A DNA stretch of 64,000 bases from Bacteroidota bacterium (GTDB taxonomy: Bacteria > Bacteroidota > Bacteroidia > Chitinophagales > Saprospiraceae), in contig JAHEAR010000001.1 in the NCBI GenBank assembly GCA_024642665.1, forward strand, positions 28,664-92,663. The letters are read 5' to 3'. The position numbers and the translations under genes were made by a program. Numbering within the stretch: the first letter of the stretch is position 1; each line of letters begins with the position of its first letter. Shown here one piece after another: positions 28,138 to 37,520 of the stretch. Under the pieces are notes generated by a model, which had not been told where the DNA came from, ran no database searches, and was given only the letters and a program-made list of their open reading frames with translations.

Positions 28138-28211
28138 ATCACTAAATAACAACATCACTCAATATTTATCACAACATCACCCATCACTCAATCACTAAAT
28201 AACAAAATCAC
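28138..28211. repeat. AT-rich 21-bp direct repeat pair
   Basis: The 21-base word beginning ATCACTAAATAACAA occurs at 28138-28158 and again, with one mismatch, at 28191-28211, 53 bases apart. The spacer has further CATCAC-type words. It lies directly upstream of the M1 aminopeptidase start. Confidence 0.55.
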
Positions 28212-28220
28212 CAAATAAAA

Positions 28221-30086
28221 ATGAAATCAACTCTAAATATCTTCCTGCTTGCTTCCATTGCATTGCTCTTTGCAAATTGTAATAATGAAACAAAAAATGA
28301 GGAAACAGCTACTGAAACAACTGAACACATCATGGATACCCATTCCTATGCACAACCGGACAAAGCCGTCATGACTCATCTGTCACTGGATTTGAAGGCT
28401 GATTTTGCGATTAAACAAATCAGTGGAACAGCTACCTATGATATCCGTGTGGCTGAAGGTGCAGATCAACTTATATTAGATAGCAAGGATTTAGACATTC
28501 AAAAAGTTACTGTAGATGGAAAAGAAGTTGCCTTTACCCTTGGAGAAGTGAAGGAAATATTTGGACAACCATTGAGCATACCTGTCTCTGAGAAATCAAA
28601 AAAAGTGGTGATTACATATGCCACCTCTCCTTCTGCGGAAGCGTTGCAGTGGCTAAATCCATCGCAAACAGCCGGCAAAGTGTACCCTTATCTTTTTACG
28701 CAGGGACAAGCTATTCTGACACGTACCTGGATTCCTATTCAGGATAGTCCCGGAATCCGTATAACATATGATGCAAAAGTAGCCGCGCCTGAAAACTTAA
28801 TGGCTGTGATGAGCGCTTCAAATCCACAAGGAAAAAACGGTACCGGTGTGTACTCCTTTAAAATGGAGCAACCCATTCCTCCCTATCTAATTGCTCTTGC
28901 TATTGGAGATTTGGAGTTTAAGTCTGTTGGCAAGCGAACCGGTGTGTATTCCGAACCTTCCATGATAGCAAGCTGTGCTTTCGAACTTTCCGATATGGAA
29001 AATATGGTGGAAGCTGCAGAAGCACTTTATGGTCCTTATAAGTGGGATCGATATGATGTCATTGTATTACCTCCTTCATTTCCTTTCGGTGGAATGGAAA
29101 ATCCACGATTAACATTTGCTACACCAACGATTATTGCAGGAGACAAATCTTTAGTCGCCTTGATTGCACATGAACTCGCGCATAGCTGGTCCGGCAATCT
29201 CGTGACCAATGCAACATGGAATGACTTCTGGCTAAACGAAGGCTTCACTGTTTATTTTGAATCACGCATTATGGAAGCATTATATGGCAAATCGTATGCA
29301 GCTATGCTCACAAGTCTTGGCTATCAGGGTTTAGTGGAATCAGTAGAAGACCTGGATGAGAAAGATACTCACCTGTTTCTCGATCTGGCAGGAAGAAACC
29401 CTGATGATGGCATGACCGATATCGCGTATGAAAAAGGAGCTCACTTTCTGATGATGCTGGAAAATACTGTTGGCCGACAGAAATTTGATGCCTTTCTGAA
29501 AGCGTACTTCAATGATCATCAGTTTCAATCTATGACCACTGAAAAATTTGTTGCTTACCTGAAGGCAAATCTTCTGGAGCCAAATGGAGTAGAAGTAAAT
29601 ATTGATGAATGGATTTATGGGCCCGGGCTTCCGGATAACTGTCCGGTAGTTAGCTCAGAAAGATTTGATGCCGTTAGTGAACAGGCAACTGCTTTTATCG
29701 CCGGCAAATCAGCGGCAACCTTAAAAACAGAAGCCTGGACTACTCATGAGTGGCTACATTTTATCAAAGCGATGCCTTATACATTAGCCATTGGTCAGAT
29801 GGAGGATTTGGACAAAGCATTTGGATTTACAAATAGCGGTAATCGCGAAATTCAGGCAGCCTGGTATAAACTTGCCATCTATCAGGGATACGGTAAAAAA
29901 ATAGTCCCGGCGATCAGATCCTTTTTAGTCGAAGTGGGCAGAAGGAAATTTCTGACGCCTTTATATTCGGCAATGATTGAATCAGGCATGAAGGATGAAG
30001 CCAAAAGTATTTATCAGGAAGCTCGTCCTAATTATCACAGTGTCTCGTACAATACCTTAGACGATTTATTTGCCAAGGCAAATTGA
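28221..30086 (+). CDS. M1 family aminopeptidase lipoprotein (leukotriene-A4-hydrolase-like)
   Basis: A 621-residue lipoprotein (signal MKSTLNIFLLASIALLFANC, lipobox cysteine at residue 20). The peptidase has the exopeptidase GGMENP motif, the zinc motif HELAHSW at residues ~316-322 and the third ligand in NEGFTVYFE ~18 residues on. Length and the C-terminal helical domain match leukotriene-A4-hydrolase-type M1 enzymes. It should trim N-terminal residues of peptides at the outer membrane or periplasm. A second M1 enzyme, exported by T9SS, lies at 56.5 kb. Confidence 0.93.
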   Translation: MKSTLNIFLLASIALLFANCNNETKNEETATETTEHIMDTHSYAQPDKAVMTHLSLDLKADFAIKQISGTATYDIRVAEGADQLILDSKDLDIQKVTVDGKEVAFTLGEVKEIFGQPLSIPVSEKSKKVVITYATSPSAEALQWLNPSQTAGKVYPYLFTQGQAILTRTWIPIQDSPGIRITYDAKVAAPENLMAVMSASNPQGKNGTGVYSFKMEQPIPPYLIALAIGDLEFKSVGKRTGVYSEPSMIASCAFELSDMENMVEAAEALYGPYKWDRYDVIVLPPSFPFGGMENPRLTFATPTIIAGDKSLVALIAHELAHSWSGNLVTNATWNDFWLNEGFTVYFESRIMEALYGKSYAAMLTSLGYQGLVESVEDLDEKDTHLFLDLAGRNPDDGMTDIAYEKGAHFLMMLENTVGRQKFDAFLKAYFNDHQFQSMTTEKFVAYLKANLLEPNGVEVNIDEWIYGPGLPDNCPVVSSERFDAVSEQATAFIAGKSAATLKTEAWTTHEWLHFIKAMPYTLAIGQMEDLDKAFGFTNSGNREIQAAWYKLAIYQGYGKKIVPAIRSFLVEVGRRKFLTPLYSAMIESGMKDEAKSIYQEARPNYHSVSYNTLDDLFAKAN

Positions 30087-30105
30087 AACGAGCACCATTA
30101 AAGCA

Positions 30106-30900
30106 TCAGTTCGTTTTGATGAGATAGTAAACGCCGGTGGTAAACAGATCCTTAATTAAAGGAAGACTGCTGACAATTTTGTTTTGTAATCTTGGTTTGA
30201 CGTTAAATTTGTACTGATAAATCGGATTAAACAGATAGTGTCGTTTAGCTGCGATTTTATATCTGTTTACCCGAATACATTTTTCAAATCGCTCAATGCT
30301 GATCCCGGTGGATTTCACTTCTAAAAGATCTTCAATGGTGGTTTTGGGCTCTCCTGCCATTTTCAAAACACCTTTGTAAAGAAATCCGGGAAGTAAATGA
30401 AAGTAAGGCAACTTACTAAGCCATTTATTCTTGCATACCTGTTGATGGCCACCATAGGGCATATACCAGGGTGGAAATGCAAAAAATATCACACCACCCT
30501 CGTTTAAAAATAAGGACAGCTGTGCGATAAATTCCAGTTGTCCGGGAATGTGTTCAATCACATCCTTAAGAATCACGAGATCATACTTGCCTCCAAGATC
30601 ATGCTCCGGATCGATGTCAAAAATATTGCGATTGACAAATTCGATTCGATTTTCCTTAAGTGCTTCTGCATGATACCTTTCAGCGGCTTGTATGCGCGGT
30701 TGGGAAAGTTCAATACCGGTACAAAACGATCCATGCTCGAGAAAACATTTCAATACACCGGCTTCTGCACAGCCAATCTCCAGCACACGAACAAATGTTT
30801 TACCCGGTAAGGTCTCCTGTAAAAAAGGATAGATGTAATCCTTTGTTACGCGGTACTGCATATCGAAATACCGATCTTTATCCTGGTGGAATTCGTACAT
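30106..30900 (-). CDS. Class I SAM-dependent methyltransferase
   Basis: A 264-residue protein. The SAM-binding motif is VLEIGCAEAGVLKCF near residues 39-53, followed by TGIELSQPRIQAA and the post-motif YDLVILKDVIEHIPGQLEF. The C-terminal part (KLPYFHLLPGFLYKG) resembles methyltransferases of small molecules or cell-surface polymers. The acceptor is unknown. Its start overlaps the stop of the upstream enoyl-CoA hydratase gene, so the two are coupled. Confidence 0.85.
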   Translation of the reverse strand: MYEFHQDKDRYFDMQYRVTKDYIYPFLQETLPGKTFVRVLEIGCAEAGVLKCFLEHGSFCTGIELSQPRIQAAERYHAEALKENRIEFVNRNIFDIDPEHDLGGKYDLVILKDVIEHIPGQLEFIAQLSLFLNEGGVIFFAFPPWYMPYGGHQQVCKNKWLSKLPYFHLLPGFLYKGVLKMAGEPKTTIEDLLEVKSTGISIERFEKCIRVNRYKIAAKRHYLFNPIYQYKFNVKPRLQNKIVSSLPLIKDLFTTGVYYLIKTN

Positions 30901-31682
30901 CAGATTCCTTTGAAGTCAGCCTTTCGTTTTTCAATAAAGGCACTGGTTCCTTCAGTGAAATCTTCACTATCCGCTATTTCGCCGAATGTTCGTGCCTCCA
31001 TGGCATAGCCATTCACACCGGGCGTATAATATCCATTGACACATTTGATCACCCCACGCAAGGCTAAAGGACCTTTTGTATTCATTTTATTCGCCAGGTC
31101 AATGGACGTATTCAATAATTCTTCCGGAGCAACTACGTAGTTAGCAAGTCCAAGAGCGAGTGCTACATCTGCAGAAATCATATCTCCGGTGAGTAAAAAC
31201 TCCATCGCCTTTCCTTTCCCAATAAGTTGTACTAATCGCTGCGTTCCTCCATATCCCGGAATGATTCCAAGATTCACTTCCGGCTGTCCAAATCGCGCTT
31301 TGGAAGACGCAATACGAATATGGCAAGCCATCGCAAGTTCACAACCACCACCAAGCGAAAAACCATTCACAGCGGCAATAACCGGCAGATGGAAATTTTC
31401 AATTAAACTAAATATCCTTTGTCCTTTGCTGCTCAACTGTTCTGCCTGTGCACTATTCAAACCATGTAACTCTTTGATATCTGCTCCGGCTGCAAAAGCT
31501 TTCTCTCCACTACCCGTCAGAATAATGCAACCGACTTTATATTGTTTATAATCTGTTGAGAAAAATTGATCCAGCTCATCAAACATTTGCGCATTCAGCG
31601 CATTCATAGCTTCCGGTCTGTTCAGCCGAAGGATCAGAAGATTGTCCTTGAGTTCGGCGATTAGCGTTTGGTATGTATTCAT
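30900..31682 (-). CDS. Enoyl-CoA hydratase/isomerase family protein
   Basis: A 260-residue crotonase-fold enzyme. The oxyanion-hole segments are AFAAGADIKELHG and GFSLGGGCELAMACH. The catalytic glutamate region is GQPEVNLGIIPGYGGTQRL, with both glutamates expected of a hydratase (one in GCELA, one in PEVNLG). It probably hydrates enoyl-CoA in fatty-acid breakdown. It leads a two-gene leftward unit with the methyltransferase. Confidence 0.92.
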   Translation of the reverse strand: MNTYQTLIAELKDNLLILRLNRPEAMNALNAQMFDELDQFFSTDYKQYKVGCIILTGSGEKAFAAGADIKELHGLNSAQAEQLSSKGQRIFSLIENFHLPVIAAVNGFSLGGGCELAMACHIRIASSKARFGQPEVNLGIIPGYGGTQRLVQLIGKGKAMEFLLTGDMISADVALALGLANYVVAPEELLNTSIDLANKMNTKGPLALRGVIKCVNGYYTPGVNGYAMEARTFGEIADSEDFTEGTSAFIEKRKADFKGI

Positions 31683-31795
31683 GGGGCTAAAATAATGAAG
31701 TAATGGGAGGATATGGTGCCCTCCGCAGACTATCCTTAAATTATTGACGAAATAAATCCCTATAGTTCATGTGTAAGTAGTTTTTCATATCCCGC

Positions 31796-32155
31796 CTATA
31801 TATTGCGTCCAATCCAATAAGAAATAACAGCCACCAGGATCAAAACAGCAGCCCTGCGGCTATACCAAACAGATTTTATGTCTATCCAATGCGTAGGAAA
31901 AAATGCCATGGTTACATAAGCAAAGAGTGCATATGCCAGCGTCGGAATAAAAAGCATATTGAATGTAAAAGCAGCAGAAAAATTTCCATGCAAAAACTGA
32001 TGCAATGCTCTTTGCGAACCACAACCCGGACATTCCCAACCCGTGATCATCAGAAATGGACACTGTGGAAATGGAAAACGATTTGGATCAAGATAGCCAT
32101 AGACAAATAAAATGACTATAACCGCCGAAATCCATATGAGATTTTTCCTTTTCAA
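31796..32155 (-). CDS. DUF2752 membrane protein
   Basis: A 119-residue membrane protein of the DUF2752 family: PFPQCPFLMITGWECPGCGSQRALHQFLHG is the hallmark cysteine-rich segment (quoted in parts: CPFLMITG, CPGCGSQRA), with three flanking transmembrane helices. The first available start is TTG at 32155, directly after the TAG stop of the GYF gene and in the same frame. The two are therefore coupled or could be joined by stop readthrough. Function of the family is unknown. Confidence 0.8.
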   Translation of the reverse strand: MKRKNLIWISAVIVILFVYGYLDPNRFPFPQCPFLMITGWECPGCGSQRALHQFLHGNFSAAFTFNMLFIPTLAYALFAYVTMAFFPTHWIDIKSVWYSRRAAVLILVAVISYWIGRNI

Positions 32156-32638
32156 CTAGACCGGCACTCCTCCACTGATGCCTGAAAGTATTCCGGAAGA
32201 TATCAGGAGCATGTACAAAATCAAGGCTATCACCCCACATATAATCCCATACTTCACCCATCTGCCGGCTTCCATACTTAGACGTTCCGCAGCTTCTTTG
32301 TGGCCTTCTTTCCATAAGGTGTCCACCAGAAGCGCCAGAATGATACCTACTATACCAATAGGCAAACAGCAAAAAATAGTGACCAAAACAGATTCAATCA
32401 GCCAGTTTTTTGGTGCTACGGCTAATGGTTGTGCATGTGGCTGACCAGAAAAACTGGTTTCCATTTCAGGGCCTTCAGGAAATAATATATTTAAATCAGA
32501 AAGCGTATTGGCCGGCATCCAGTCGGGAAGTCCTTCCTTCCAAACCAGCGTTTGTGGGGTGATGGGCTGGTCTTTTAATTCTTCAATAGAATATGGCCCA
32601 AACCGCTCTTTTCCATCCGTGTAATAGTATTGTACCAT
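32156..32638 (-). CDS. GYF_2 / CD225-dispanin-like membrane protein
   Basis: I start at the ATG at 32638 (160 residues), because a -7 promoter element lies just upstream and the longer frame adds only six residues. Residues ~1-45 form a GYF_2 (DUF4339) domain: YYYTDGKERFGPYSIEELK, then TLVWKEGLPDWMPA. A linker leads to two helices of the CD225/dispanin type (VTIFCCLPIGIVGIILA and GIICGVIALILYMLL). This combination is common in Bacteroidota. GYF_2 is thought to mediate protein binding, but the role is unknown. Confidence 0.8.
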   Translation of the reverse strand: MVQYYYTDGKERFGPYSIEELKDQPITPQTLVWKEGLPDWMPANTLSDLNILFPEGPEMETSFSGQPHAQPLAVAPKNWLIESVLVTIFCCLPIGIVGIILALLVDTLWKEGHKEAAERLSMEAGRWVKYGIICGVIALILYMLLISSGILSGISGGVPV

Positions 32639-32657
32639 CCTTATTTCATTAGGCAAA

Positions 32658-32665
32658 CAAAAATA
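32658..32665 (-). promoter_or_regulatory. -7 element (TATTTTTG) for the GYF-DUF2752 pair
   Basis: A full TAnnTTTG match on the minus strand, 20 bases before the ATG at 32638. It separates this pair from trmD upstream and supports the shorter start. Confidence 0.45.
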
Positions 32666-32679
32666 TCTGCTGACTAAAT

Positions 32680-33372
32680 TTAAGCTTCTTCATCTTTACG
32701 GAGCAAATCAGGCCGTCTGTTTTTAGTGCGTTCGATGGATTGTTCATAACGCCACTCCTCAATCTTAGCTGCATGACCACTTAACAACACTTCCGGCACT
32801 TTCATACCCTCCCATTCCGCCGGTCGAGTATATACAGGTGGGGCTAGAAGATCATCCTGAAAAGAATCCATCAAGGCAGAAGTTTCATCTGACAGAACCC
32901 CCGGGATCAATCGTCCAATCGCATCCACCACTACCGCTGCTGCCAATTCACCACCGCTAAGTACATAGTCACCAATAGAGATTTCTCTGGTCACATATTT
33001 TTCTCTGATACGCTCATCGATCCCTTTATAATGCCCGCAGATCAGCAGGAGTCTTGCCTTAAGCGATAGTTGATTGGCTGTCGATTGATTAAACGTAGGT
33101 CCATCAGGTGTCAGATAGATGATCTCATCATAAGACCTGTCGCCCTGCATCTGCAAAATTGCATCCGCTAAAGGTTCGGGCTGCAGCACCATGCCGGCGC
33201 CCCCTCCAAAAGCATAATCATCAATTTGCTTGTAAGCCCCACGCCCAAAAGTCCGAAGATCCGTTACCCGGACTTTCAATAATCCTTTCTCTTCTGCTCG
33301 ATGCAAAATGGAATGCGAGAAAGGACCTTCCAGAAGTTCAGGAACCACAGCAAGGATGTCTATCTCCAACAT
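32680..33372 (-). CDS. trmD: tRNA (guanosine-37-N1)-methyltransferase
   Basis: A ~230-residue TrmD. It makes m1G37 in tRNAs reading CUN, CCN and CGG codons, which prevents frameshifting. Seen: EIDILAVVPELLEGPF at the N terminus, FGGGAGMVLQPEPLADAI, and the SAM-binding trefoil-knot region LLICGHYKGIDERI with ISIGDYVLSGGELAA. ATG at 33372 is preferred over the TTG at 33378. It follows the FKBP gene closely (22 bases), so it is probably cotranscribed with FKBP and the M20 peptidase. Confidence 0.96.
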   Translation of the reverse strand: MLEIDILAVVPELLEGPFSHSILHRAEEKGLLKVRVTDLRTFGRGAYKQIDDYAFGGGAGMVLQPEPLADAILQMQGDRSYDEIIYLTPDGPTFNQSTANQLSLKARLLLICGHYKGIDERIREKYVTREISIGDYVLSGGELAAAVVVDAIGRLIPGVLSDETSALMDSFQDDLLAPPVYTRPAEWEGMKVPEVLLSGHAAKIEEWRYEQSIERTKNRRPDLLRKDEEA

Positions 33373-33394
33373 CACCAAATTATTTAATTGCTTA

Positions 33395-34057
33395 TTACTC
33401 TATCCCTAATAACTCGATTTCAAAGATCAGCGTGGAATAAGGCTTGATCGTCTGACCCGCTCCCTGATCACCATAGGCTAAATCATATGGGATGTAAACT
33501 CTCCATTTAGAACCAACAGGCATCAGTTTCAGAATTTCAGTCCAACCTCTGATCACCTGATTTAAACCAAACGTAATAGGCTCTCCCCTATCTACAGAAC
33601 TATCAAAAGTAGTTCCGTCGATTAATGTTCCATGGTAGTGTACCAAGACTTTATCTGTTCCTTTTGGCTTTGGCCCATTACCTTCTTTCAATATCTCATA
33701 CTGAAGACCATTGTCCAGGGAAATAACACCAGCTCGCTTCTTATTTTCTACAAGAAAGGCCTCTCCTGCTCCTTTGTTTGATTCGTGATTTTTCATCTGT
33801 TGTTTTACTGCGTTTTCGCGAACAATTGAATTACAGGCATCCATTGATAACAATGGTTTTTCTCCGTTCAGGACAGCTTTCAGACCGGCCGTCACCAATT
33901 CAGGTTTAAGATTAGAAAATCCTTCCTGCTTTAAATTGTTGGCAATTAAAACACCCAGACTATAGGCTAATGTATCATCAGCAGTCTTCAGATCCTGAGC
34001 GGTTAGTGAATTACTCATAAGTAGAATTAATGTAAATATGGTTGTTAAAAATTTCAT
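33395..34057 (-). CDS. FKBP-type peptidyl-prolyl isomerase
   Basis: A 220-residue exported isomerase. A signal peptide (LTTIFTLILLMSNSLTAQ) is followed by an N-terminal FKBP dimerisation domain (DTLAYSLGVLIANNLKQEG) and a C-terminal FKBP domain (VLVHYHGTLIDGTTFDSS, VIRGWTEILKLMPVGSKW, YDLAYGDQGAG). This is the Mip/FkpA layout: a periplasmic folding helper. It overlaps the M20 dipeptidase gene by 4 bases. Confidence 0.93.
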   Translation of the reverse strand: MKFLTTIFTLILLMSNSLTAQDLKTADDTLAYSLGVLIANNLKQEGFSNLKPELVTAGLKAVLNGEKPLLSMDACNSIVRENAVKQQMKNHESNKGAGEAFLVENKKRAGVISLDNGLQYEILKEGNGPKPKGTDKVLVHYHGTLIDGTTFDSSVDRGEPITFGLNQVIRGWTEILKLMPVGSKWRVYIPYDLAYGDQGAGQTIKPYSTLIFEIELLGIE

Positions 34058-35427
34058 GATTTTTTCATTTCGGCGTAATACATAAAATAATATGGAATCG
34101 TCTCTATCCCTTTAAAGAAATTGAACAGACCATAGTGCTCATTCGGTGAATGAATCGCATCAGAGTCCAATCCAAACCCTAACAATACAGTTTTTACTCC
34201 AAGCACTGATTCAAATAAGGCTACGATTGGAATACTACCTCCTGATCGTTGCGGAAGTGGTGCTTTCCCAAAACTTTTCTCCATGGCTTTTGAAGCAGCC
34301 TGATATTCGATGGTATCCGTTGGTGTGACAGCCGGTTGGCCACCATGATGTGGGGTTACCTTTATGTTAACGGATGGTGGGGCTATACGTTTAAAATGCT
34401 CGGCAAACAGAGCTGTTATTTTATCCGGATCCTGATTAGGCACCAAACGCATACTGATCTTAGCAGATGCTTTGGATGGCAGCACAGTTTTAGCCCCCTC
34501 ACCAATGTATCCACCCCAAATACCATTCACTTCGACGGTTGGGCGAATGGAGGTGCGTTCAAGGGTGGTATACCCTTTCTCGCCCATCAATGCCTTAACG
34601 TCAAGGTCCTTCATATATTCCGCCTCACTAAAGGGCGCCATATTCATTTGTTTGCGCTCATCATCCGATACGACGACAACATCATCATAGAAACCGGGGA
34701 TCGTAATGTGTTTGTCTTCATCATGTAGCGAGGCAATCATCTTGCACAGAATGTTGGCCGGATTACCAACGGCACCACCATATACACCGGAATGTAAATC
34801 AATATTGGGTCCCGTTACTTCTACTTCCACATAGCTCAATCCACGCAGACCAGTAGTGATGGAAGGAACATCATTAGCAATGATGCTCGTATCAGATACT
34901 AATATGACATCCGCGGATAACTTATCCTTGTATTGTTCCAGAAAGTGACCAAGATTGACAGAGCCAACTTCCTCTTCGCCTTCAAACATCACTTTTACAT
35001 TGCAGGTAAGCTTTCCGGAAGCCATCATCGCTTCCAGGGCTTTAACATGCATATATAATTGTCCCTTGTCATCGCAAGCTCCTCTGGCATATATCTTTTC
35101 ATCTTTAATCACAGGTTCAAACGGAGGCGAATTCCAAAGATCCAATGGATCAGGAGGCTGAACATCATAATGGCCGTAAATCAAAATTGTCGGTAATGAA
35201 TCATCCACTCTTTTTTCTCCGTAAACGATTGGATGGCCGGCTGTGGGTACTACTTCTACCTGGTCCATGCCTATTCGAACCAGTTCATCCTTTAACCAAC
35301 CGGATGCTTTCAAAACATCTCCTTTGTATTTGGTATCTGCACTGATGGACGGAATCCTGAGGAAATCAAGTAATTCATCAAGAAAACGCTGGCGATTCGC
35401 CTGAATATAATTTTGTACTTCTTCCAT
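34054..35427 (-). CDS. M20 family dipeptidase
   Basis: A 457-residue cytosolic metallopeptidase. Zinc-binding and catalytic segments: YGHYDVQPPDPLDLW (His and catalytic Asp), GACDDKGQLYMH (bridging Asp), FEGEEEVGS (catalytic Glu and ligand) and a C-terminal HSPNEHY. It matches the M20 carnosinase/CNDP-like group that splits dipeptides. First gene of a coupled leftward unit with FKBP and probably trmD. Confidence 0.93.
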   Translation of the reverse strand: MEEVQNYIQANRQRFLDELLDFLRIPSISADTKYKGDVLKASGWLKDELVRIGMDQVEVVPTAGHPIVYGEKRVDDSLPTILIYGHYDVQPPDPLDLWNSPPFEPVIKDEKIYARGACDDKGQLYMHVKALEAMMASGKLTCNVKVMFEGEEEVGSVNLGHFLEQYKDKLSADVILVSDTSIIANDVPSITTGLRGLSYVEVEVTGPNIDLHSGVYGGAVGNPANILCKMIASLHDEDKHITIPGFYDDVVVVSDDERKQMNMAPFSEAEYMKDLDVKALMGEKGYTTLERTSIRPTVEVNGIWGGYIGEGAKTVLPSKASAKISMRLVPNQDPDKITALFAEHFKRIAPPSVNIKVTPHHGGQPAVTPTDTIEYQAASKAMEKSFGKAPLPQRSGGSIPIVALFESVLGVKTVLLGFGLDSDAIHSPNEHYGLFNFFKGIETIPYYFMYYAEMKKS

Positions 35428-35532
35428 ACTTTGTATACAATTTTAATCAATGAATGCTTTACTTTCCGAATGCCAAGGAGCACTTTTAAACGAGCGCACA
35501 AGGTACACATTCAAAACATAAAAATCGGTCGT

Positions 35533-35551
35533 ACAGGGGGTAAATCCCTGT
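35533..35551. repeat. Perfect 6-bp inverted repeat (ACAGGG/CCCTGT)
   Basis: Arms ACAGGG and CCCTGT with a 7-base loop in the 204-base divergent gap between the M20 gene and the 418-residue protein gene. A possible operator or structured leader. Confidence 0.3.
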
Positions 35552-35631
35552 TTCAACACCCAATCACCGCATAGCTTGCATAATACAGTCAAACAAAGCC
35601 TTATTTTAGCTGCTTATTATAACCAGATGGA

Positions 35632-36888
35632 ATGGCTTTGATCCAACCGCTAAGACTTTTTCTAACCTTCATCATCCTGTTGGCACTGACTTTCCCGTCT
35701 GTATCTCAGCATGTTATCGTCAATAGTGCAGGTGAGCGGGTCGTTATTTATCCGGATGGTACGTGGCGAAACGCAGAACCTGGCGATTCACTCCTCATCC
35801 GAAAGGATCCTTACCGGAAATCAAACACGGACATTCGCGGGCATAGCAATACAATGAATGAGGCAGAGCGGTATGAGTTTCTGCTGCGCCAGTGGATTGA
35901 TCTGTACGCCGCCGTAAATGATGAGAAAATTGAAGCACAGATCAAGTTCAGGGATGCTACGAATGCCAAGTTTAAAGCGAGCGAAGAACTCCAAGCAGCT
36001 GAACTTAATAAAAAGCTGATCGAACCTGATCTCATGGCCCGACTGGAGGAAACTTATGATCAATCTGTCAAAGTATTAAAACAAAGTAATAAGCAACAGA
36101 AGAGCATTAAATCAATCCAGGAACAAGCTGATAAAGTAAATGCATTACTGTCAAAACTCACAGAGAAAAAAGTTACCAATATCAACACCCAATTTAATCG
36201 ATATCTAAAAACATTTAAACCTCAGAGTCGTCAGGTTTCTCCGGACAAGTCCTCTGAAAAAAAGAAACCTGCTGCTAACACAGAACCGCCAGTGGTTGTC
36301 AAGAACACGACTATACAAGCGATGAATCCGGACATGGTGGATAAGCGGCCTTCCTATTTTAATAAAACGGAATACAGGGCCAGACCTTATGATTGTAAAT
36401 TCGCAACAGACAGCATTGATCTGGCGAGTGGCCGGATTAGGCTTGAAACTACTCCTGGTCTCCTTTTTACGTATACGGAGCCTGAACTAAGGCCATATTT
36501 TAAGGACAAGGATTTAATGAAATGTCGCGGTCGATTATCAAAATTGGGTCCATACGTCTATCTGGATATTGAATTTCAAATAGCCAGCTCTCATTCACAA
36601 AGCAATTTCGGGTCTCTTCCAAACGGCAGTCTGCTGCGCTTTCAACTAATGAATGAGGAGTCCGTTGCGCTATATAATGGCAAACCAAATTCGGGCCGGA
36701 TAGACCCCTATAGTGGTCACACTATTTTTACCGGTCAATATGCGCTCGGAAAAAAAGAACTCCATGCGCTTAAGAAATCAGGTCTGGACAAAATGCGTGT
36801 CATGTGGAGTACAGGCTTTGAGGATTACGATGTGTATTACATGGATTTCTTAATCAATCAAATAAATTGTTTGGAATCAAGACAATAA
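35632..36888 (+). CDS. Exported hypothetical protein with coiled coil
   Basis: A 418-residue protein not assigned to a family. A signal peptide (LRLFLTFIILLALTFPSVSQ) is followed by VVIYPDGTWRNAE, a short motif frequent in exported Bacteroidota proteins of unknown role. Residues ~95-195 are charged and helical, likely a coiled coil. A lysine/proline-rich linker then leads to a C-terminal beta-rich domain from ~residue 245 (FATDSIDLASGRIRLETTPGLLF onward, read in parts). There is no enzyme motif. It is followed 36 bases later by miaE. Confidence 0.55.
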   Translation: MALIQPLRLFLTFIILLALTFPSVSQHVIVNSAGERVVIYPDGTWRNAEPGDSLLIRKDPYRKSNTDIRGHSNTMNEAERYEFLLRQWIDLYAAVNDEKIEAQIKFRDATNAKFKASEELQAAELNKKLIEPDLMARLEETYDQSVKVLKQSNKQQKSIKSIQEQADKVNALLSKLTEKKVTNINTQFNRYLKTFKPQSRQVSPDKSSEKKKPAANTEPPVVVKNTTIQAMNPDMVDKRPSYFNKTEYRARPYDCKFATDSIDLASGRIRLETTPGLLFTYTEPELRPYFKDKDLMKCRGRLSKLGPYVYLDIEFQIASSHSQSNFGSLPNGSLLRFQLMNEESVALYNGKPNSGRIDPYSGHTIFTGQYALGKKELHALKKSGLDKMRVMWSTGFEDYDVYYMDFLINQINCLESRQ

Positions 36889-36924
36889 ATAAGGTCTTCC
36901 TCCAACTGGTAATATCAATATGCA

Positions 36925-37506
36925 ATGCTAGGATTACAATTACCTACTGACCCCAGATGGGTTAATCTTGCAGAAAAATCACTGGAAGAAATTTTGACAG
37001 ATCATGCGTACTGCGAACAGAAAGCCGCCACTTCCTGTATCTCATTAATTCAGTTTTACCCTGAAAATGAAGAATTGGTAAATGCGCTCGCCCCTATTGT
37101 CACTGAAGAATGGGGACATTTCCGATTAGTCCTGAATGAACTTCGAAAAAGAAATCTATCCCTGGGTCGACAGCGAAAAGATGAATACGTGAATGCCCTA
37201 CTTCAGTTTGAACAAAAAGGCGGATCAAGGAACGATCGCTTAATCGAACGCCTGTTAGTATGCGCACTGATTGAAGCACGAAGCTGCGAGCGTTTCAGAT
37301 TACTTTCACTCCATATTGCCGAAGATGTACTGAAAGAATTCTACCATGGTTTTATGGTCTCCGAAGCCGGCCATTACAGACTCTTTATTGATCTGGCCAA
37401 TCAATACGGTGATCCGGAAAAAGTAAAAATCAGATGGGCTGAATATCTGGCCCATGAAGCTACCATCATGGCTTCCCTGAATCTACGAGGTGATCGAATC
37501 CACTAA
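36925..37506 (+). CDS. miaE: tRNA 2-methylthio-N6-isopentenyladenosine-37 hydroxylase (MiaE)
   Basis: A 193-residue diiron ferritin-like enzyme. It hydroxylates the prenyl group of ms2i6A37 in tRNAs reading UNN codons. Iron-binding glutamate/histidine helices are visible: HAYCEQKAATSC, TEEWGHFRLVLNEL, EARSCERFRLLS and VSEAGHYRLFIDLA. The length is normal for the family. Oxygen is required for the reaction, so the host is probably aerobic at least at times. Confidence 0.92.
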   Translation: MLGLQLPTDPRWVNLAEKSLEEILTDHAYCEQKAATSCISLIQFYPENEELVNALAPIVTEEWGHFRLVLNELRKRNLSLGRQRKDEYVNALLQFEQKGGSRNDRLIERLLVCALIEARSCERFRLLSLHIAEDVLKEFYHGFMVSEAGHYRLFIDLANQYGDPEKVKIRWAEYLAHEATIMASLNLRGDRIH

Positions 37507-37520
37507 ATAAATCCCAAAAA

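Larger units (their letters stand above)
27910..28220. other. Intergenic region with two kinds of short repeats, no gene
   Basis: A 311-base gap. It holds a G-rich degenerate tandem repeat (27960-28029) and an AT-rich direct repeat pair (28138-28158 and 28191-28211). No ORF or RNA gene is convincing. The promoter of the M1 aminopeptidase gene must lie here, but no full TAnnTTTG match was found close to its start. Confidence 0.6.

Noticed and set aside
30098..30125. Shared terminator between the M1 gene and the methyltransferase gene
   Set aside because: Only a six-base stem with a long loop and no T-run, so not a reliable terminator.
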